A DNA stretch of 64,000 bases from Euglena gracilis (lineage: Eukaryota > Euglenida > Euglenophyceae > Euglenales). Positions 33,970-44,402 of the stretch are shown in pieces. Numbering within the stretch: the stretch's first letter is position 1; each line of letters starts with the position of its first letter. The stretch lies in contig CP154956.1 of the NCBI GenBank assembly GCA_039621445.1, positions 33,143,437 to 33,207,436 of the forward strand, given 5' to 3'. Under the pieces are notes generated by a model that had not been told where the DNA came from, ran no database searches, and saw only the letters and a program-made list of their open reading frames with translations. Both the position numbers and the translations under genes were made by a program.

Positions 33970-34540
33970 TTAGCAATAAACAAGCTAAATTGCGACCACA
34001 TGAGCACACCCCAATTCACCTAACTTTTTTTTGCGCAGCTTTGGAGCTTATGGCGACAAAAATGGAAGCAAACAAACAAGGAACACTGCACATGGTTTTT
34101 CATGCATTGAAATGCAAGTCATGTGTTTGGATGCTGGGCCACACCACTTTTCCTGCGCCAAAACTGAGTGGGAGAAGCACAACCCGATCCCTTGTCGTCT
34201 CCACATGGGAAGGTGGAGATCCTTCAGCAACTGCATCAGGAATGCGGTGTGGTTGAGGCCTTGCTAATTTGTTACAAGTGGCCAACGCAAATCAATGCAC
34301 CACAGAGAAGTTATGGCAGGGATTGGGCCCACCATCTGGTACTGGAAGAGGTCGTGTCAGATGTGGAAATGCAGCATTGCCAAAATGTTTTCCTTCTTCT
34401 CCACCACTCAACAGCACACCCCCCACAAACAAACGTGATCCAGTGTCTTGTAAAGCTTGGGTGGTCCAAAGGGGAAACTGCCGAATTCCTTCATCCATTG
34501 TGCCCTCATCACCAAAACAATGTGTTTTTTGATACCGGGT
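33970..34540. other. Remainder of Rep element, unassigned
   Basis: A plus-strand frame at 34168-34572 is open (QNVFLLLHHSTAHPPQTNVI) but no motif was recognised. The minus strand may hold the rest of the Rep C-terminus. Confidence 0.3.
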
Positions 34541-34560
34541 GCCGCACCATTGGGCAAAAT

Positions 34561-35090
34561 TTAAAAAGGTAAAGGGTTATGGTTATGGTGATAAAAAAGT
34601 AACCTGTAGGGCAATGGCTTGACAATCCAAGAATTGCAAAAGAAAACGAAATCCATCTGACTAACAAAATCGTCCAGCAAAATGACCTCTTCTCCGTCAT
34701 AGTCATCGAACCACACGGTTGCACGTGATCCATCACCCATGAGTGGGTGATAAACATCGTCCGGACCGAAGACGACATAGGCCATTCTGGTCTTCCCTGT
34801 CCCAGCGTCACCATACAGGACTACACCTTGGGCTTCCCAATTTTCCAAGAGAGCAATTTCAGCCAGTACCTCTTGCACATATCCATCATATAATAAATAT
34901 ATTTGGATTCTTTTATTAATACACCTATGTATCTTGGATAATGGGTGAATGCTTGGAAGTGATCCTGCAACAGCTCCTCCATCTCAGCATTGTGCTTGAT
35001 TACTGCGTCCCTCACCTCTTCCAAGTCTGCACCCTTGCCTTGTGGGAGCATATGAAAATGCATCGCGGCTTCCCCGCCCACCAGCCACAA
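34561..35090 (-). CDS. CRESS-DNA-type Rep, SF3 helicase half, one intron
   Basis: It encodes the linker and superfamily 3 helicase part of a replication-initiator protein of CRESS-DNA viruses and related plasmids. The upstream block has QGKGADLEEVRDAV, the place of the GKRSDL-type linker. The downstream block has Walker A GDAGTGKT and Walker B VILLDDF after WFDDYDG, then PLPYR where Rep proteins have YPxR/V. The two blocks are in different frames. A 53-nt GT-AG intron at 34872-34924 brings them into one frame without a stop. The HUH endonuclease half is absent; only about 190 bp separate the linker from the element end. Beyond 34603 the frame soon stops and a weak helicase C-terminal resemblance continues at about 34440-34550. 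It is therefore a partial or domesticated Rep, not a complete viral gene. Confidence 0.75.
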
Positions 35091-35144
35091 ATGCAGTGTC
35101 GATTAACTTCCGTGTTGCACCTTGCAACTTCAATGTGTGTCCTG

Positions 35145-35270
35145 CAAAAAACTGCACGTGTGCAGTTTTTTTCAGAAAAAAAGCTGCAAAAAACTGCAAA
35201 AAAACTGCAAAAAAAACTGCAAAAAACCCAAAACGTGAAAACTGCAAAAAACTGCAAAAACTGCACGGTG
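35145..35270. repeat. Subterminal ACTGCAAAAA array, right
   Basis: About seven copies of ACTGCAAAAA plus a short hairpin (CTGCACGTGTGCAG). The array has the same orientation as the left one, so the arrays are direct while the tips are inverted. Confidence 0.8.
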
Positions 35271-35579
35271 CATATTTTCCACCCCCCTGACTCAGGCATC
35301 GCCAGTTTCACACATCCAGAAAAAGGGGATCCAACAACAACGCAATGAGCGTTGAAAAAAATAAACAAAAACTGCATGGGCATCAGAAACGCCCTTCCAT
35401 GGATTCATTGTCCCATGTGTGTGAAAATCCCCTGGAAACAAAAAAACTAACTTCAGAATAAAAGGCTTCAATAATGAGTCCAAGACATATCCTGTGTGTT
35501 ATTTGACAGACCGGAGGTGCTCTGCCAGCCTCCAGGGGAAAGATACCGTGAGCCGTTAAGGACCGCAGGCAGCTCACAC

Positions 35580-35724
35580 CTCTGGGTTGGGGTAGGCCAA
35601 TGCAGGGCCAGTGGGGTAGTAGGGCACATCCGGTTGTTGAGGCACCGTTGGTTGCTGGAGAGGTGCCAGGGCCAGGGGGCTCCCTTGAACCGCGTAAAAG
35701 CTCTTCAAATCCTGTTGGCGCCGA
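35580..35724 (-). CDS. Exon F of large Pro/Gln-rich gene
   Basis: It reads RRQQDLKSFYAVQGSPLALA, then PLQQPTVPQQPDVPYYPTGP and ALAYPNPE. It takes two bases from exon E and ends in phase 0. Borders are GGCCGTCAG before and GAG then GTGTGAGC after, a near-consensus 5' splice site. Confidence 0.65.
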
Positions 35725-36634
35725 CTGACGGCCATTTCAGATTGACCCCCCCCCTGCCTGTGATCTGGCAGGGCATGGGCGAGGTTGACCCCCTCGGCCT
35801 GGGAGGTGGGGGGAGGATTCAAACCCCCCCACAGCAATGCGCAAGGGGAAAACATCCTCCCAGGCCGAAAGCACCAAAACGGGAAAATCTTCACCGGATA
35901 CTTGGCTCCGCTGGAAAAACGGGAAAAAGTGGCCGTGGGACCCCTCCCCAACCACCCACAAGGTTTCTGGAAGTTCCCATTCTGCCCTGTGCCTTCCTGT
36001 ATCCCATATATGCTTCTGAGGACAGCCTTGTGGGGCACCCATCCATCCTTCACCAGGCGATGCAGACTCATCCAAATAAGATTCCCCAGCAAAACCAGAA
36101 AATACACACCCAAAGTCAGACCCTCCCTTGCTTGCAAACCAACTCTCAAAAAAAAATAACAACTCAAATGGCAAGATGCCTCAAAAACTAAGTGAATTAT
36201 TTTTCACGTTCTGAACTCCCTTAAAACATGGATCTTCCAAAACATCTTTGCGCACAAAAAAATGTGTTTGGGGTGACGATTTTGAGAACTCCTGTGAAAG
36301 AAGTCTTCCATTTTGCAGAGCAGGACAGAGGTATCCATTGGGGGGTTCACACCTTTGCAGGTTCATTTTGGAACATGCAACTGCTTTGAACGGCGGCTAT
36401 TTTGGCAGCTTATTCAAAACGGAAGCCTTCTGGGCGGTGCGTACCCAGGCTGGATTTGGTGCTGGTGTGGCTGAGGCATTGTCAGAACAGCAGGTGGGCA
36501 CGACCATACAGAGAAAAGTTAAGTTGAGTGAGGTTTGGTCAACGCTTGCAGAAGCAGCGATCAAGCCGGGTTGCCAAATGAGCATCGGCATCAAGACTTC
36601 AGGGGAAACAGCAGCTTTCTCGCTGTGCACCCAC

Positions 36635-36744
36635 TTGGTCGGGGGAGCGGCATAACCATATGATGGTGGAGGGGCCTGCGGCTGCATTTGCATCGGTGGC
36701 TGTTGGCTGGGGGGAGGGGCTGGATATGAAGCCAGGGGGTACAA
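36635..36744 (-). CDS. Exon E of large Pro/Gln-rich gene
   Basis: It reads LYPLASYPAPPPSQQPPMQM, then PPPSYGYAAPPTK. Borders are CTCGTACCTAG before and CCAA then GTGGGT after. It starts in phase 0 and leaves two bases that are completed by exon F. Confidence 0.6.
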
Positions 36745-37361
36745 CTAGGTACGAGAGCACCACAGCCAAATGCTAGATTTGGCTGGAAATTAGTCCAATC
36801 CAAACCATAAACTTATTCCTTCAATGACCGATGCCCACTTGGGGTGGGTTCCCACGAGCACAAAGTTGTATGTATGCCATGAATAATGAATAATAATACG
36901 ATGTTTATGCATGGCACGACCCAGGGGAACCAATCATCCATGTAGTTCCAATGGACACACAAATTGTAAACTAAAATTAGGCCTAAATCCCACCATAACC
37001 CTGATCCTTCAAAACATATCCACACGGGAGGGGTCGCAGGCATACATGCAGGGTCGGTCAGCTTTAAATCTAAGTGTTGTGAATTATTTCTAATGTTGAT
37101 TCCTTTTTGCAAAACTAGCCCATTCCCTCCCATTTTGTTTCCCTTCCTTGAGGTAACCTTGCAATTTGCAACAATTCCAACCCTGGTGGGTGACTTGAGG
37201 TTTGTGGTGGCACTTGGTTGGCTGGACATTTGCCTCCTTTGCCACCAGTTTTCAATTTTCCTTTCTCCCGCATGTCCATATGTGGCTCAGGCTGAAACGG
37301 GACCTTGGTTATCCCAACCACATTTGCATTGTGCTTTCCACGATTCGGCAGATGCATTTGC

Positions 37362-37500
37362 CAAGCACACACACGCGCATGCACACACACGCACGCACGC
37401 ATCCACAGACACAAAGAGATGCATGCACATACAGATACACACATTGCATGAGCGCACCCACACGCGCACACGCACACATGCAAATCCACACGCACACAGT
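37362..37500. repeat. Degenerate (CA)n/(CACG)n microsatellite
   Basis: Runs of ACACACACG, GCACGCACGC and CACACACG between exons D and E of the large gene. It produces false open frames on both strands. Confidence 0.85.
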
Positions 37501-37513
37501 CGACCAAAGACAC

Positions 37514-37763
37514 CCTGTGTGGGTTGGAATGCTGAGGCGGCTGCTGTTGCGGTGGTGGTTGTGGTGCTGGCATGTAAGGCTGTTGCGGCAAAGGCATCGG
37601 GGCTTGTGGCGGTGGCGGTGGTGCATAGGAGGACTGCAGTGGGGGAGACTGTCCAACTGGACCCCCTGGGTATGGCTGCAGGGGTGGGGGCTGGTTTTGA
37701 ATGGGAGATGGTTGTGGAGGTTGTGGATGCACGGGGGTCAGTGGCAGGGACAGGTGAAAAAGA
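37514..37763 (-). CDS. Exon D of large Pro/Gln-rich gene
   Basis: It reads VHPQPPQPSPIQNQPPPLQP, then QSSYAPPPPPQAPMPLPQQP and PPPQQQPPQHSNPHR. Borders are ATTATCCCTCCAG before and AGG then GTGTCT after. It needs two bases from exon C. A CA-rich microsatellite follows immediately in the intron (37362-37500). Confidence 0.6.
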
Positions 37764-37899
37764 CTGGAGGGATAATGAACCAGGGGGCAAAGAAAATTTC
37801 ATAGACTGTGTGGAAAAAAACCTTGCATTGAACAATTGTTTACCACCTTAAAAACTCAACAGATCTGAGGTGATAAATCTCTTCAAGGACCCAGAAATT

Positions 37900-38250
37900 T
37901 TGGGCTGGCTAGGAATTTGCCGGGGAGGGGGGGGGGGGCTGGACCCCGGCTGGACCTGAGCTGGGCCGGGCTGGGCCAAAATCGGCCAATGCCCAAAAAA
38001 TGACATCTGAATAACCCCCAATAACGCCCAAAGCGCCTAAAAACGCCATTTTTGGCCATTTTCAAACACCTTTTTCAAAAATTTTCGGCGCTTGCACCGA
38101 ACTTTCTCGGCTGGGCCAAAATCAGGGCTGGATCAGGGCTGGCTAGCAGAGCTAGCAGTAGGGAGCTAGCGGGGGGGGGGGGGTGGCTGGGCTAGGCCAA
38201 ACTCGGGGCTGGCCCGGGGGTGTGCAAAACCTCAAAGAGATGTAGGTCTG
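37900..38250. repeat. GCTGG-rich foldback with GGCGCTTGCACC core
   Basis: It has many copies of GGCTGGGC, a core AAAATTTTCGGCGCTTGCACCG and GCTAGCAGAGCTAGCAG repeats. It is non-coding. Confidence 0.5.
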
Positions 38251-39720
38251 AGGCACCCACCAGGGCTTAAGAAAATTGACACCCCTTGCAAATGCTCATC
38301 AGATTTAGTGGGCTCCACCTCAAAACCCCAAAGACTTCATACAACCCTGTCTGGTGGATACTGTTGCATTTGGCCACAATAAGATGGATGCAAAGCCGGG
38401 GATGACAACACAAACAGAGAAATGCAAAAATATACACATTTTCGGAAACCACTGGAACACCAAACTTGAAAATTACCATCATCACCCCCTTCCTCTTGTC
38501 CCTAAGCACAGTCACTACATAAATCGTCCATGAAATCTTTGAATCCGTAGATTTATATTTATTCCATGATCTTTAATCCTCTATCTTTAAAGAACAAAAC
38601 AAACACTGTGTTTTGTTGTTGTTTGTTTTGTTGGATGCTGTCAAACAAGATGCACCTGCCACTTTTCGGCACTTTATCTGTTTCATGGACTGACTCCGTG
38701 AAAAAGAGTCTGTGATTTTGGGGACCAAAACAAAAACAACACAAAAGAAGCGGTCTGTGCCACTGGTCCTGGAAGACGAGGAATGGGCTCAAGGCCAAAT
38801 AATTGGGGCAATTTGGAAATGCCCCAATTATTGACTGGACAGGAGCCTGATCCCCTCCAGTGTGAACAATGCTCAGGGTGGTCCTTAAAAATCCAGAAAA
38901 TTCCCATCCCAGGACATTCAATTGAAAACACACAAAAAGGCCAGAAAGTGACAAAAATGGGTAAAAGCAAGAAATGTCTTTTGGCATCCTTAACTCGAAA
39001 CGTCAAAACCCCCCGGAAGAAAATTTTTTCTGGCATTTTGCGTCATGGAAAATGATTTTGTCAGTACATTTTTGCCAGTTTTTCAAAATTAAAAAAAAAT
39101 TGCGAAAGCGGGACTTTTCGAAGTCCCAACCCACCTCTCATTTGCAGCTAACCGCCATTACTTTGGCGCACAATGGCCAAAACCGTGGCCCTTGGTGGCC
39201 AGTAATTTGGCCTAGAGTGCCAAAACCCAGGCACTACGTGCCGCTATTCTGTCCCGTGGTGGCCAAAACTTTGGCACAAAATGGCCAAAACCATTGTGTG
39301 GGATTCATGATGGTTTATCAAAAAAATTTTGTTTGTTGTAGAAGTTGCCAAAATGCTGGCCAGTTGTTGCAGAAACTTGGCCAGTTGCTGCAGAACCATC
39401 ATTTTGGTGCCAACGTTTTGGCAACTCTGAGCCAAATAGCTTGCCGTGGTGGCCAACGTTCTGGCAACTTTATGCCAAATAGCTGGCACGAGGGGCCAAA
39501 ATGTCCGGGTTTAGCTGTAATCTGAACGGGCAGCAAATTTTGCACTCTGTTTTCTTTTTTTGGGCAACCAGTAACATTTTTAATGCACCACAAAACGGAA
39601 ATGTTTGCCCATCACAACAATGTTTTTGTAACCTGTACCAAATAATTTGGCAGCCAAAATCAGAAATGTTTGCACCATACCAAAAACTTTGCACCGTTTC
39701 ATGTTTTCACACAATTGTTT
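38251..39720. other. Part of a 9-kb intron; no recognised gene
   Basis: 38800-38835 is a CCCCAATTA/TAATTGGGG inverted repeat. 39160-39500 is an inverted-repeat region built from AAAATGGCCAAAAC and TGCCAAATAGCT words. No exon was recognised. Confidence 0.4.
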
Positions 39721-39730
39721 CTTTTCATAC

Positions 39731-39834
39731 AAAAATCGACCGACACTAACAGATTCAGCAGGGGCGCCGGGCGCGAGCAAGCGAAGCGAGCCGCCCGGTG
39801 CCCCTGCTGAATCTGTTAGTGTCGGTCGATTTTT
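39731..39834. repeat. Hairpin of about 104 bp
   Basis: The arms (AAAAATCGACCGACACTAAC, then AGATTCAGCAGGGGC) pair almost perfectly around a GCGAGCAAGCGAAGCGAGCC loop region. It sits directly outside the left end of the element at 39836, as the 42590 hairpin does for the next element. Confidence 0.85.
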
Positions 39835-39835
39835 C

Positions 39836-40989
39836 TAAAACCTATTTTGTCTGTGCCCGACGCCTGTCTTGATATTCATTCGACCGAACCGCCTGGACGG
39901 AAATATGGTCAAAAAAGTGGTTTTTGGCCCATTAACGGGCGCCTGAATGGAAATCGACTGACATAAACGGCGCCTGAATGGAAATCGACCGACATAAACG
40001 GGCGCCTGAATGGAAATCGACTGACATAAACGGGCGCCTGAATGGAAATGGACCGACATAAACGGGAGCCTGAATGGAAATCGACCGGCATAAACGGTTT
40101 CCGATGTCTTTGAAATCGACCAACCTTTTGTTTCCTTTTTTGGATGCCTTTTTGTTCTGTTTTGGGACATTGTCAGTTCCAGCCTGAAACCCGTTAATGT
40201 CGACCAACCTTTTGTCTCTTTTTTCGGAATGTTTTATTTTCTTTTTTCAATCTCTATATCAAGAACTGTGTCTTAAACGCAGACTCTGACCTGAGTCTGC
40301 GTTTCGAAACGCAGACTCAGGCCGAATAACAGACTGAGCGTTTCGAAACACAGACTCAGGCCAGAGTCTGCGTTTTTTTAGAAACACAGATTTTGACCAA
40401 AGCCATGTTGCTATGAACACAGCCTTGGCCCGAAATCCGATGATGTCAATATAATTGCAATACAGGCGTCGAGCCCAGAAAATAGGTTTGACATTGCCAA
40501 ATCACTCCTCACCCGAAAGCTTTTTTTTTCAGATGACCAGTGATGACAACTCGTTCAGGACAAATTTGCCAAATGCTTTTTCTGAAGATCCAAAAAATGA
40601 TAATCTTAAGTATCGTCCTTCCGTCTGTTCCATCCAAAGTTCAGCCAGCTATGATCACCTGGCCACAAAATTTGGTTTTTGTCTGATCCATAACTCCTCC
40701 ACAACCCCATAGGACCAAAAATGTCGAAAAAAGGGGAAATCCAAAATGTCCAAAAAGTCACTAAAAATTCCCAATCTGACCAGCAACAGATTTCAATGGA
40801 ATGGAAATCGACCGACATAAACGGGCGCCTGAATGGAAATCGACCGACATAAACGGGCGCCTGAATGGAAATCGACTGACATAAACGGGCGCCTGAATGG
40901 AAATCGACCGACATAAACAATTTCAGCCTGAAATCCGTTAATGTCAGTAGAATTTCAAGACAGGCGTCGGGCCCAGAAAACAGGTTTTA
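39836..40989. mobile_element. 1154-bp TIR element with 32-bp arrays
   Basis: The ends are TAAAACCTATTTT..GCCCGACGCCTGTCTTGA and the complement at 40954-40989. Inside are 32-bp arrays (39940-40095, about five copies; 40797-40920, about four copies) with unit GGCGCCTGAATGGAAATCGA plus CCGACATAAAC. A palindrome cluster lies in between. No gene was recognised, so it is a non-autonomous relative of the element at 42692. Confidence 0.75.
40268..40372. repeat. Nested palindromes of AAACGCAGACTC
   Basis: Four or five arms of AAACGCAGACTC/GAGTCTGCGTTT, joined by TTTCGAAAC, can fold into alternative hairpins. They lie within the 39.8 kb element. Confidence 0.7.
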
Positions 40990-41106
40990 AATCCAAAAAT
41001 CACAAAACTACAAGTCAACTATTGACCCCCCAAAAAACTTGTGCAAAAACAGCCATTTGCAGCATGTTGACCTAGTGGGCGTACCTGTCCCTGTGACCCC
41101 CCTCCA

Positions 41107-41501
41107 GGGTTCGATATAAGGACAGGTGGGGGGGTGGTCCGGACCCCCCCCTGCGGGCCAGGAGGGGGGGGGGTGGGGGGGACACCCCCCCCCACCTAAA
41201 CAGGTGCGCGGTCAGGGTGGCCGAAAATTTTTGACCCCCCAAAACGACCAAAAGTGCCATTTTGGGCACTTTTTGGGCAAAAATGTGCCAAAAATGCAAA
41301 AAATTTTCGGCGCAAAGCGCCGGAGGAAAAAAATGACCCTTTTGGGGGGGGGGGTCCCGGGAACCCCCCCGAGGGTCGGTCCGGACCCCCTGGCAGGTGG
41401 GGGGGGGGGGGGGGCCGGACCCCCCCTCCGGGCCAGGAGGGGGGGGGGTGGGGGGGACACCCCCCCACCTAAACCATGTACGCCCTCCTTATATCGAACC
41501 C
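41107..41501. mobile_element. 395-bp TIR element
   Basis: The perfect ends are GGGTTCGATATAAGGA (41107-41122) and its complement (41486-41501). Inverted blocks of G/C runs follow (CCGGACCCCCC, GGGCCAGGAGGGG). The core is AAATTTTCGGCGCAAAGCGC. A half-end of the same type occurs at 63248. Confidence 0.75.
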
Positions 41502-42119
41502 TGCCCCCCTCCCCCCGTGAACCCCCGCGACCCACAACTGGAGGTGTCCCAGATCCCCACAGGAGGTGAAAATGCAACCCTAATTAGGAATTTGCATTCA
41601 GATTATAGAATCAAAACTGTCACATTCCCCACGCCCCCCCCCCCCCGCAACCCCGCAACTTCCTGCACGACTTTTACACCCCAGTTTTGGTGATTTCGCA
41701 GGGGTGCAGTCCCCCGGTAACCTGCCCCCCCACCCCGTGAACTGGATTTAAGACCACATTCATTATGAACCCCAAACCCCAGGTGTTTCCTCACATTCCC
41801 AAAACGGTGCTCTTGGCAAAAATATTTATTATGGGCGGAGCAAACCTCCTTTTGGTGATGGGACGCATAATAATTGTGACCAAGCGCAAAAATGTTGAGT
41901 GTTGGCAAAAATTTTTGTTTGTCAAAGCCGAAAAAAAAACTGAGCCATGGGAAATTTTTGTCAAATTAAAGTTAAAAAAAGCACCCTTTCCTGCTTTCCT
42001 GGAACACCCCCCCCCCAGGTCTGACCCAACCCACCCACCCATCCACTCTCGAAAACCCACCTGCCCATCCCCCCCAGGACGTAGGGATTTATATCGAGAA
42101 CCGTAGTCTTGGACACTTT

Positions 42120-42300
42120 CCTTAACACGTTCCTTAAAAACGTGTTTAGCCCGCCAAATGCCTGCCCTGAAAGTCGTGGTGATGAACACGTTTCCATTAG
42201 GGCCAATGACACGTTTTCCAGGGCATCTGTGGCAACGACACGTTTCCATTATGGCATCTGTGGCAATGGCACGTTTTCCATCAGGGCATCTGTGGCAATC
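42120..42300. repeat. AACACGTTTT/GCCCGCCAAATGCC repeat block
   Basis: It contains GTTTAGCCCGCCAAATGCCT and repeated GGCATCTGTGGCAATGACAC-type units with ACGTTTTCCATTAGGG. Inverted counterparts lie at 44160-44345. The same block forms the ends of the 53.06 and 59.1 kb elements. Confidence 0.7.
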
Positions 42301-42589
42301 AGCTGTAAGATGGAAAAATCGTCCAAAAATGCATTCTGCCAAATTTCGACGATCGCGAGCGTATCTCTTACTATGAAAGTTGATCAGGTACAAACTCACC
42401 CCTCGATTGAAAGCTCTTCTCATCAGACGACTAGTGACGACCACCAAATTCAGCCACGCCGCCTGGTACTGTTGTTTCCTGTCACTGGGAAATCCTAATT
42501 TCACAATTCTTGTACCTCCATGGACCCCAGATGTCCTCGATTTGAAGAGAAAATTCGTTTCTGTATGGTTTGTTAAGCGTTTTTATATA

Positions 42590-42690
42590 TAAATCAACAG
42601 ACACTAACGATTTCAGCAGGGGCGCCGGGCCGTGCGAGCGAAGCGAGCGGCCCGGCGCCCCTGCTGAAATCGTTAGTGTCTGTTGATTTA
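42590..42690. repeat. Hairpin of about 101 bp
   Basis: Arms TAAATCAACAGACACTAACG then ATTTCAGCAGGGGCGCC pair with their complement around GTGCGAGCGAAGCGAGCG. It immediately precedes the element end at 42692, a repeat of the arrangement at 39731. Confidence 0.85.
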
Positions 42691-42804
42691 CTAAAACCTA
42701 TTTCGTCTGGGCGCGCACGCCTGTCTTGAAAATTCATTCGACCGATGCACCTGGCTTGAGTTTTGGCCGTTTTTTTTTCATTTTTTTCAAGAAAACGTAC
42801 ACCG

Positions 42805-42985
42805 TCTTGGAAATCGTTTTACACTAACACATCCCTGTCTTGGAAATCGTTTTACACTAACAAACGCCTGTCTTGGAAATCGTTTTACACTAACAAACGC
42901 CTGTCTTGGAAATCGTTTTACACTAACAAACGCCTGTCTTGGAAATCGTTTTACACTAACGGATCCCTGTCTTGGAAATCGTTTG
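42805..42985. repeat. 33-bp tandem array, left
   Basis: About six units; each is an 11-codon false frame reading LSWKSFYTNKR. No spacers vary between units, so it is a minisatellite and not a CRISPR. Confidence 0.9.
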
Positions 42986-43034
42986 CTCTTTGATGATGGT
43001 GATATGTTCTTCTTGTCCTCAGTTTTTGTTCTTA

Positions 43035-43613
43035 ATGGCTAAACGGGCGAACCTTGTGGCGTTGGCCGGACTGAAACCTCCGCCCCCCCCTGAGGAATTT
43101 GTTGCTGCGATCCGCAAAATTTCTGAGGGCGGTAAGCAGGAGGCAGATGACCCGGTGAACGGCCCCTTGTTTGCTAAGAAAGAAACCAACAGACTTTCCG
43201 GAGCGCAAGGCGTCCAACGATCCGGTATCCTACATTTTCTGACTTTTGTTGATTTTTGTGCGGATAACGGGTTAAAGTATGACTCGTTGGACGAATATTT
43301 GCGAGGTTGGGCTCGTCGCACCATTTTTCCGGTGTATTTGTTTGACGATGAGGCTGACGTGGAAAGTTGCAAACAACAGCGGGCCACACAGAACTTCCCA
43401 CTAAACGCCAGTTTCCCGCTCCCCGTTCCTAATGGCGCTCCAATTTGTGGCGTGTGCAGTGTTCCGGTACCAAAAAAAACAGATTGCCGCGATTTCCGTG
43501 GTGTGCGCTGTGAGGTGTGCAGTGTGTGGTGGCATTGGAAGTGTGTGAATTTGCGTCTCCCACCCCGTTTCGGCTGGGCGTGTGACGGTTGCCACAAGGC
43601 AATGGAGCAATAG
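43035..43613 (+). CDS. PHD-finger protein of the TIR element
   Basis: 192 codons, starting ATG at 43035 just after TTCTTGTCCTCAG, a good 3' splice site that may join an upstream leader. The N-terminal part is Lys/Pro-rich. The middle SGILHFLTFVDFCADNGLKY and DSLDEYLRGW resembles the start of the core-binding domain of tyrosine recombinases, a weak similarity. The C-terminus is a PHD finger: ICGVCSVPVP, then VRCEVCSVWWHWKCVNL with the His intact, and FGWACDGC, close to Cys4-His-Cys3. PHD fingers read histone tails; here it could guide element insertion or expression. The frame is open throughout, unlike most ORFs in this region. Confidence 0.7.
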   Translation: MAKRANLVALAGLKPPPPPEEFVAAIRKISEGGKQEADDPVNGPLFAKKETNRLSGAQGVQRSGILHFLTFVDFCADNGLKYDSLDEYLRGWARRTIFPVYLFDDEADVESCKQQRATQNFPLNASFPLPVPNGAPICGVCSVPVPKKTDCRDFRGVRCEVCSVWWHWKCVNLRLPPRFGWACDGCHKAMEQ

Positions 43614-43815
43614 GCTCCCGTTGTTCCCACGTTTTCAGCTGCCTGTGCAGCTCGCACAATATGTGCATCAGTTGGCCGCCTTGTGTCCCCGTTGCGGGGT
43701 CCCCCTCCTTTCGTATCCACGTCCACCGCACTGCATCAACATCAACAGCACCACCGCCTCAGCTGTGTTTTGTTAACTCCTCACATCTTGCTTTTTTAGG
43801 ACCTTTTTTGTTTGT

Positions 43816-44040
43816 CTTGGAAATCGTTTTACACTAACGATCGCCTGTCTTCGAAATCGTTTTACACTAACGGTCGCCTGTCTTGGAAATTGTTTTACAC
43901 TAACAAACGCCTGTCTTGGAAATCGTTTTACACTAACAAACGCCTGTCTTGGAAATCGTTTTACACTAACAAACGCCTGTCTTGGAAATCGTTTTACACT
44001 AACAAACGCCTGTCTTGGAAATCGTTTACACTAACGGATT
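43816..44040. repeat. 33-bp tandem array, right
   Basis: About seven units of the same 33-bp sequence and orientation as at 42805; the last ends in ACGGATTCAGCCTGAAATCC, a small hairpin next to the terminal repeat. Confidence 0.9.
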
Positions 44041-44345
44041 CAGCCTGAAATCCGCTGGTGTCTGTAGAAATTCAAGACAGGCGTCGGGCCCAGGAAATAG
44101 GTTTTAAACCAAGCAGCATCCAAAACCACCACAAATTTCGACTCAGATTCTGGCCGATCCGACGATCATTAGGGCATCTGTGGCAATGACACGTTTTCCA
44201 TTAGGGCATCTGTGGCAAGGCACGTTTTCCATTAGGGCGCCTTTTTTTCGGTCCGAATTTCACGTTTTCGGATTTTTCTCCCTTGGCGTGAATCATGACC
44301 ACGAATTTCAGGGCAGGCATTTGGCGGGCTCTAACACGTTTTTAA

Positions 44346-44402
44346 ACAAATTGTGGCTGAGCCCAGATTTCAGCCTGAAATCTGGGCTCAGCCACAATTT
44401 GT
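44346..44402. repeat. 57-bp near-perfect palindrome
   Basis: 28-bp arms start ACAAATTGTGGCTGAGCCCA and are joined by one base. The same palindrome at 54010-54122 carries a second hairpin inserted exactly at its centre. Confidence 0.9.

Larger units (their letters stand above)
33859..35289. mobile_element. 1431-bp TIR element carrying a CRESS-type Rep gene
   Basis: The first 12 bp (CAGGGGGGTGGA, 33859-33870) and last 12 bp (its exact complement, 35278-35289) are perfect inverted repeats. The hexamer ACTCAG flanks both sides directly (33853-33858 and 35290-35295), a target-site duplication. Inside both ends lie arrays of ACTGCAAAAA units (33893-33965 and 35145-35270). It sits in the intron between exons F and G of the large gene, which would be about 570 bp without it. 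The cargo is a Rep helicase gene on the minus strand. No DNA transposase was recognised. Confidence 0.85.
42692..44107. mobile_element. 1416-bp TIR element carrying a PHD-finger gene
   Basis: The ends are TAAAACCTATTTC..CGCCTGTCTTGAA on the left and the complement at 44071-44107 on the right. Both ends carry a 33-bp tandem array (unit CTTGGAAATCGTTTTACACT plus AACAAACGCCTGT): about six copies at 42805-42985 and seven at 43816-44040, in the same direction. Between them is one intact ORF on plus. A sister element lacking the gene is at 39836-40989. Confidence 0.75.

Noticed and set aside
37093-37851. 252-codon plus-strand ORF
   Set aside because: It is antisense to exon D plus a CA-rich microsatellite, with no motif.
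39900-40920. Open frames reading repeated SVDFHSGARLCQSI peptides
   Set aside because: The frames only follow the 32-bp array, which shifts frame every unit; no independent coding signal.
42805-44040. 33-bp repeats that could suggest a CRISPR array
   Set aside because: Units are head-to-tail without variable spacers, the DNA is eukaryotic, and there are no cas genes. It is a minisatellite.
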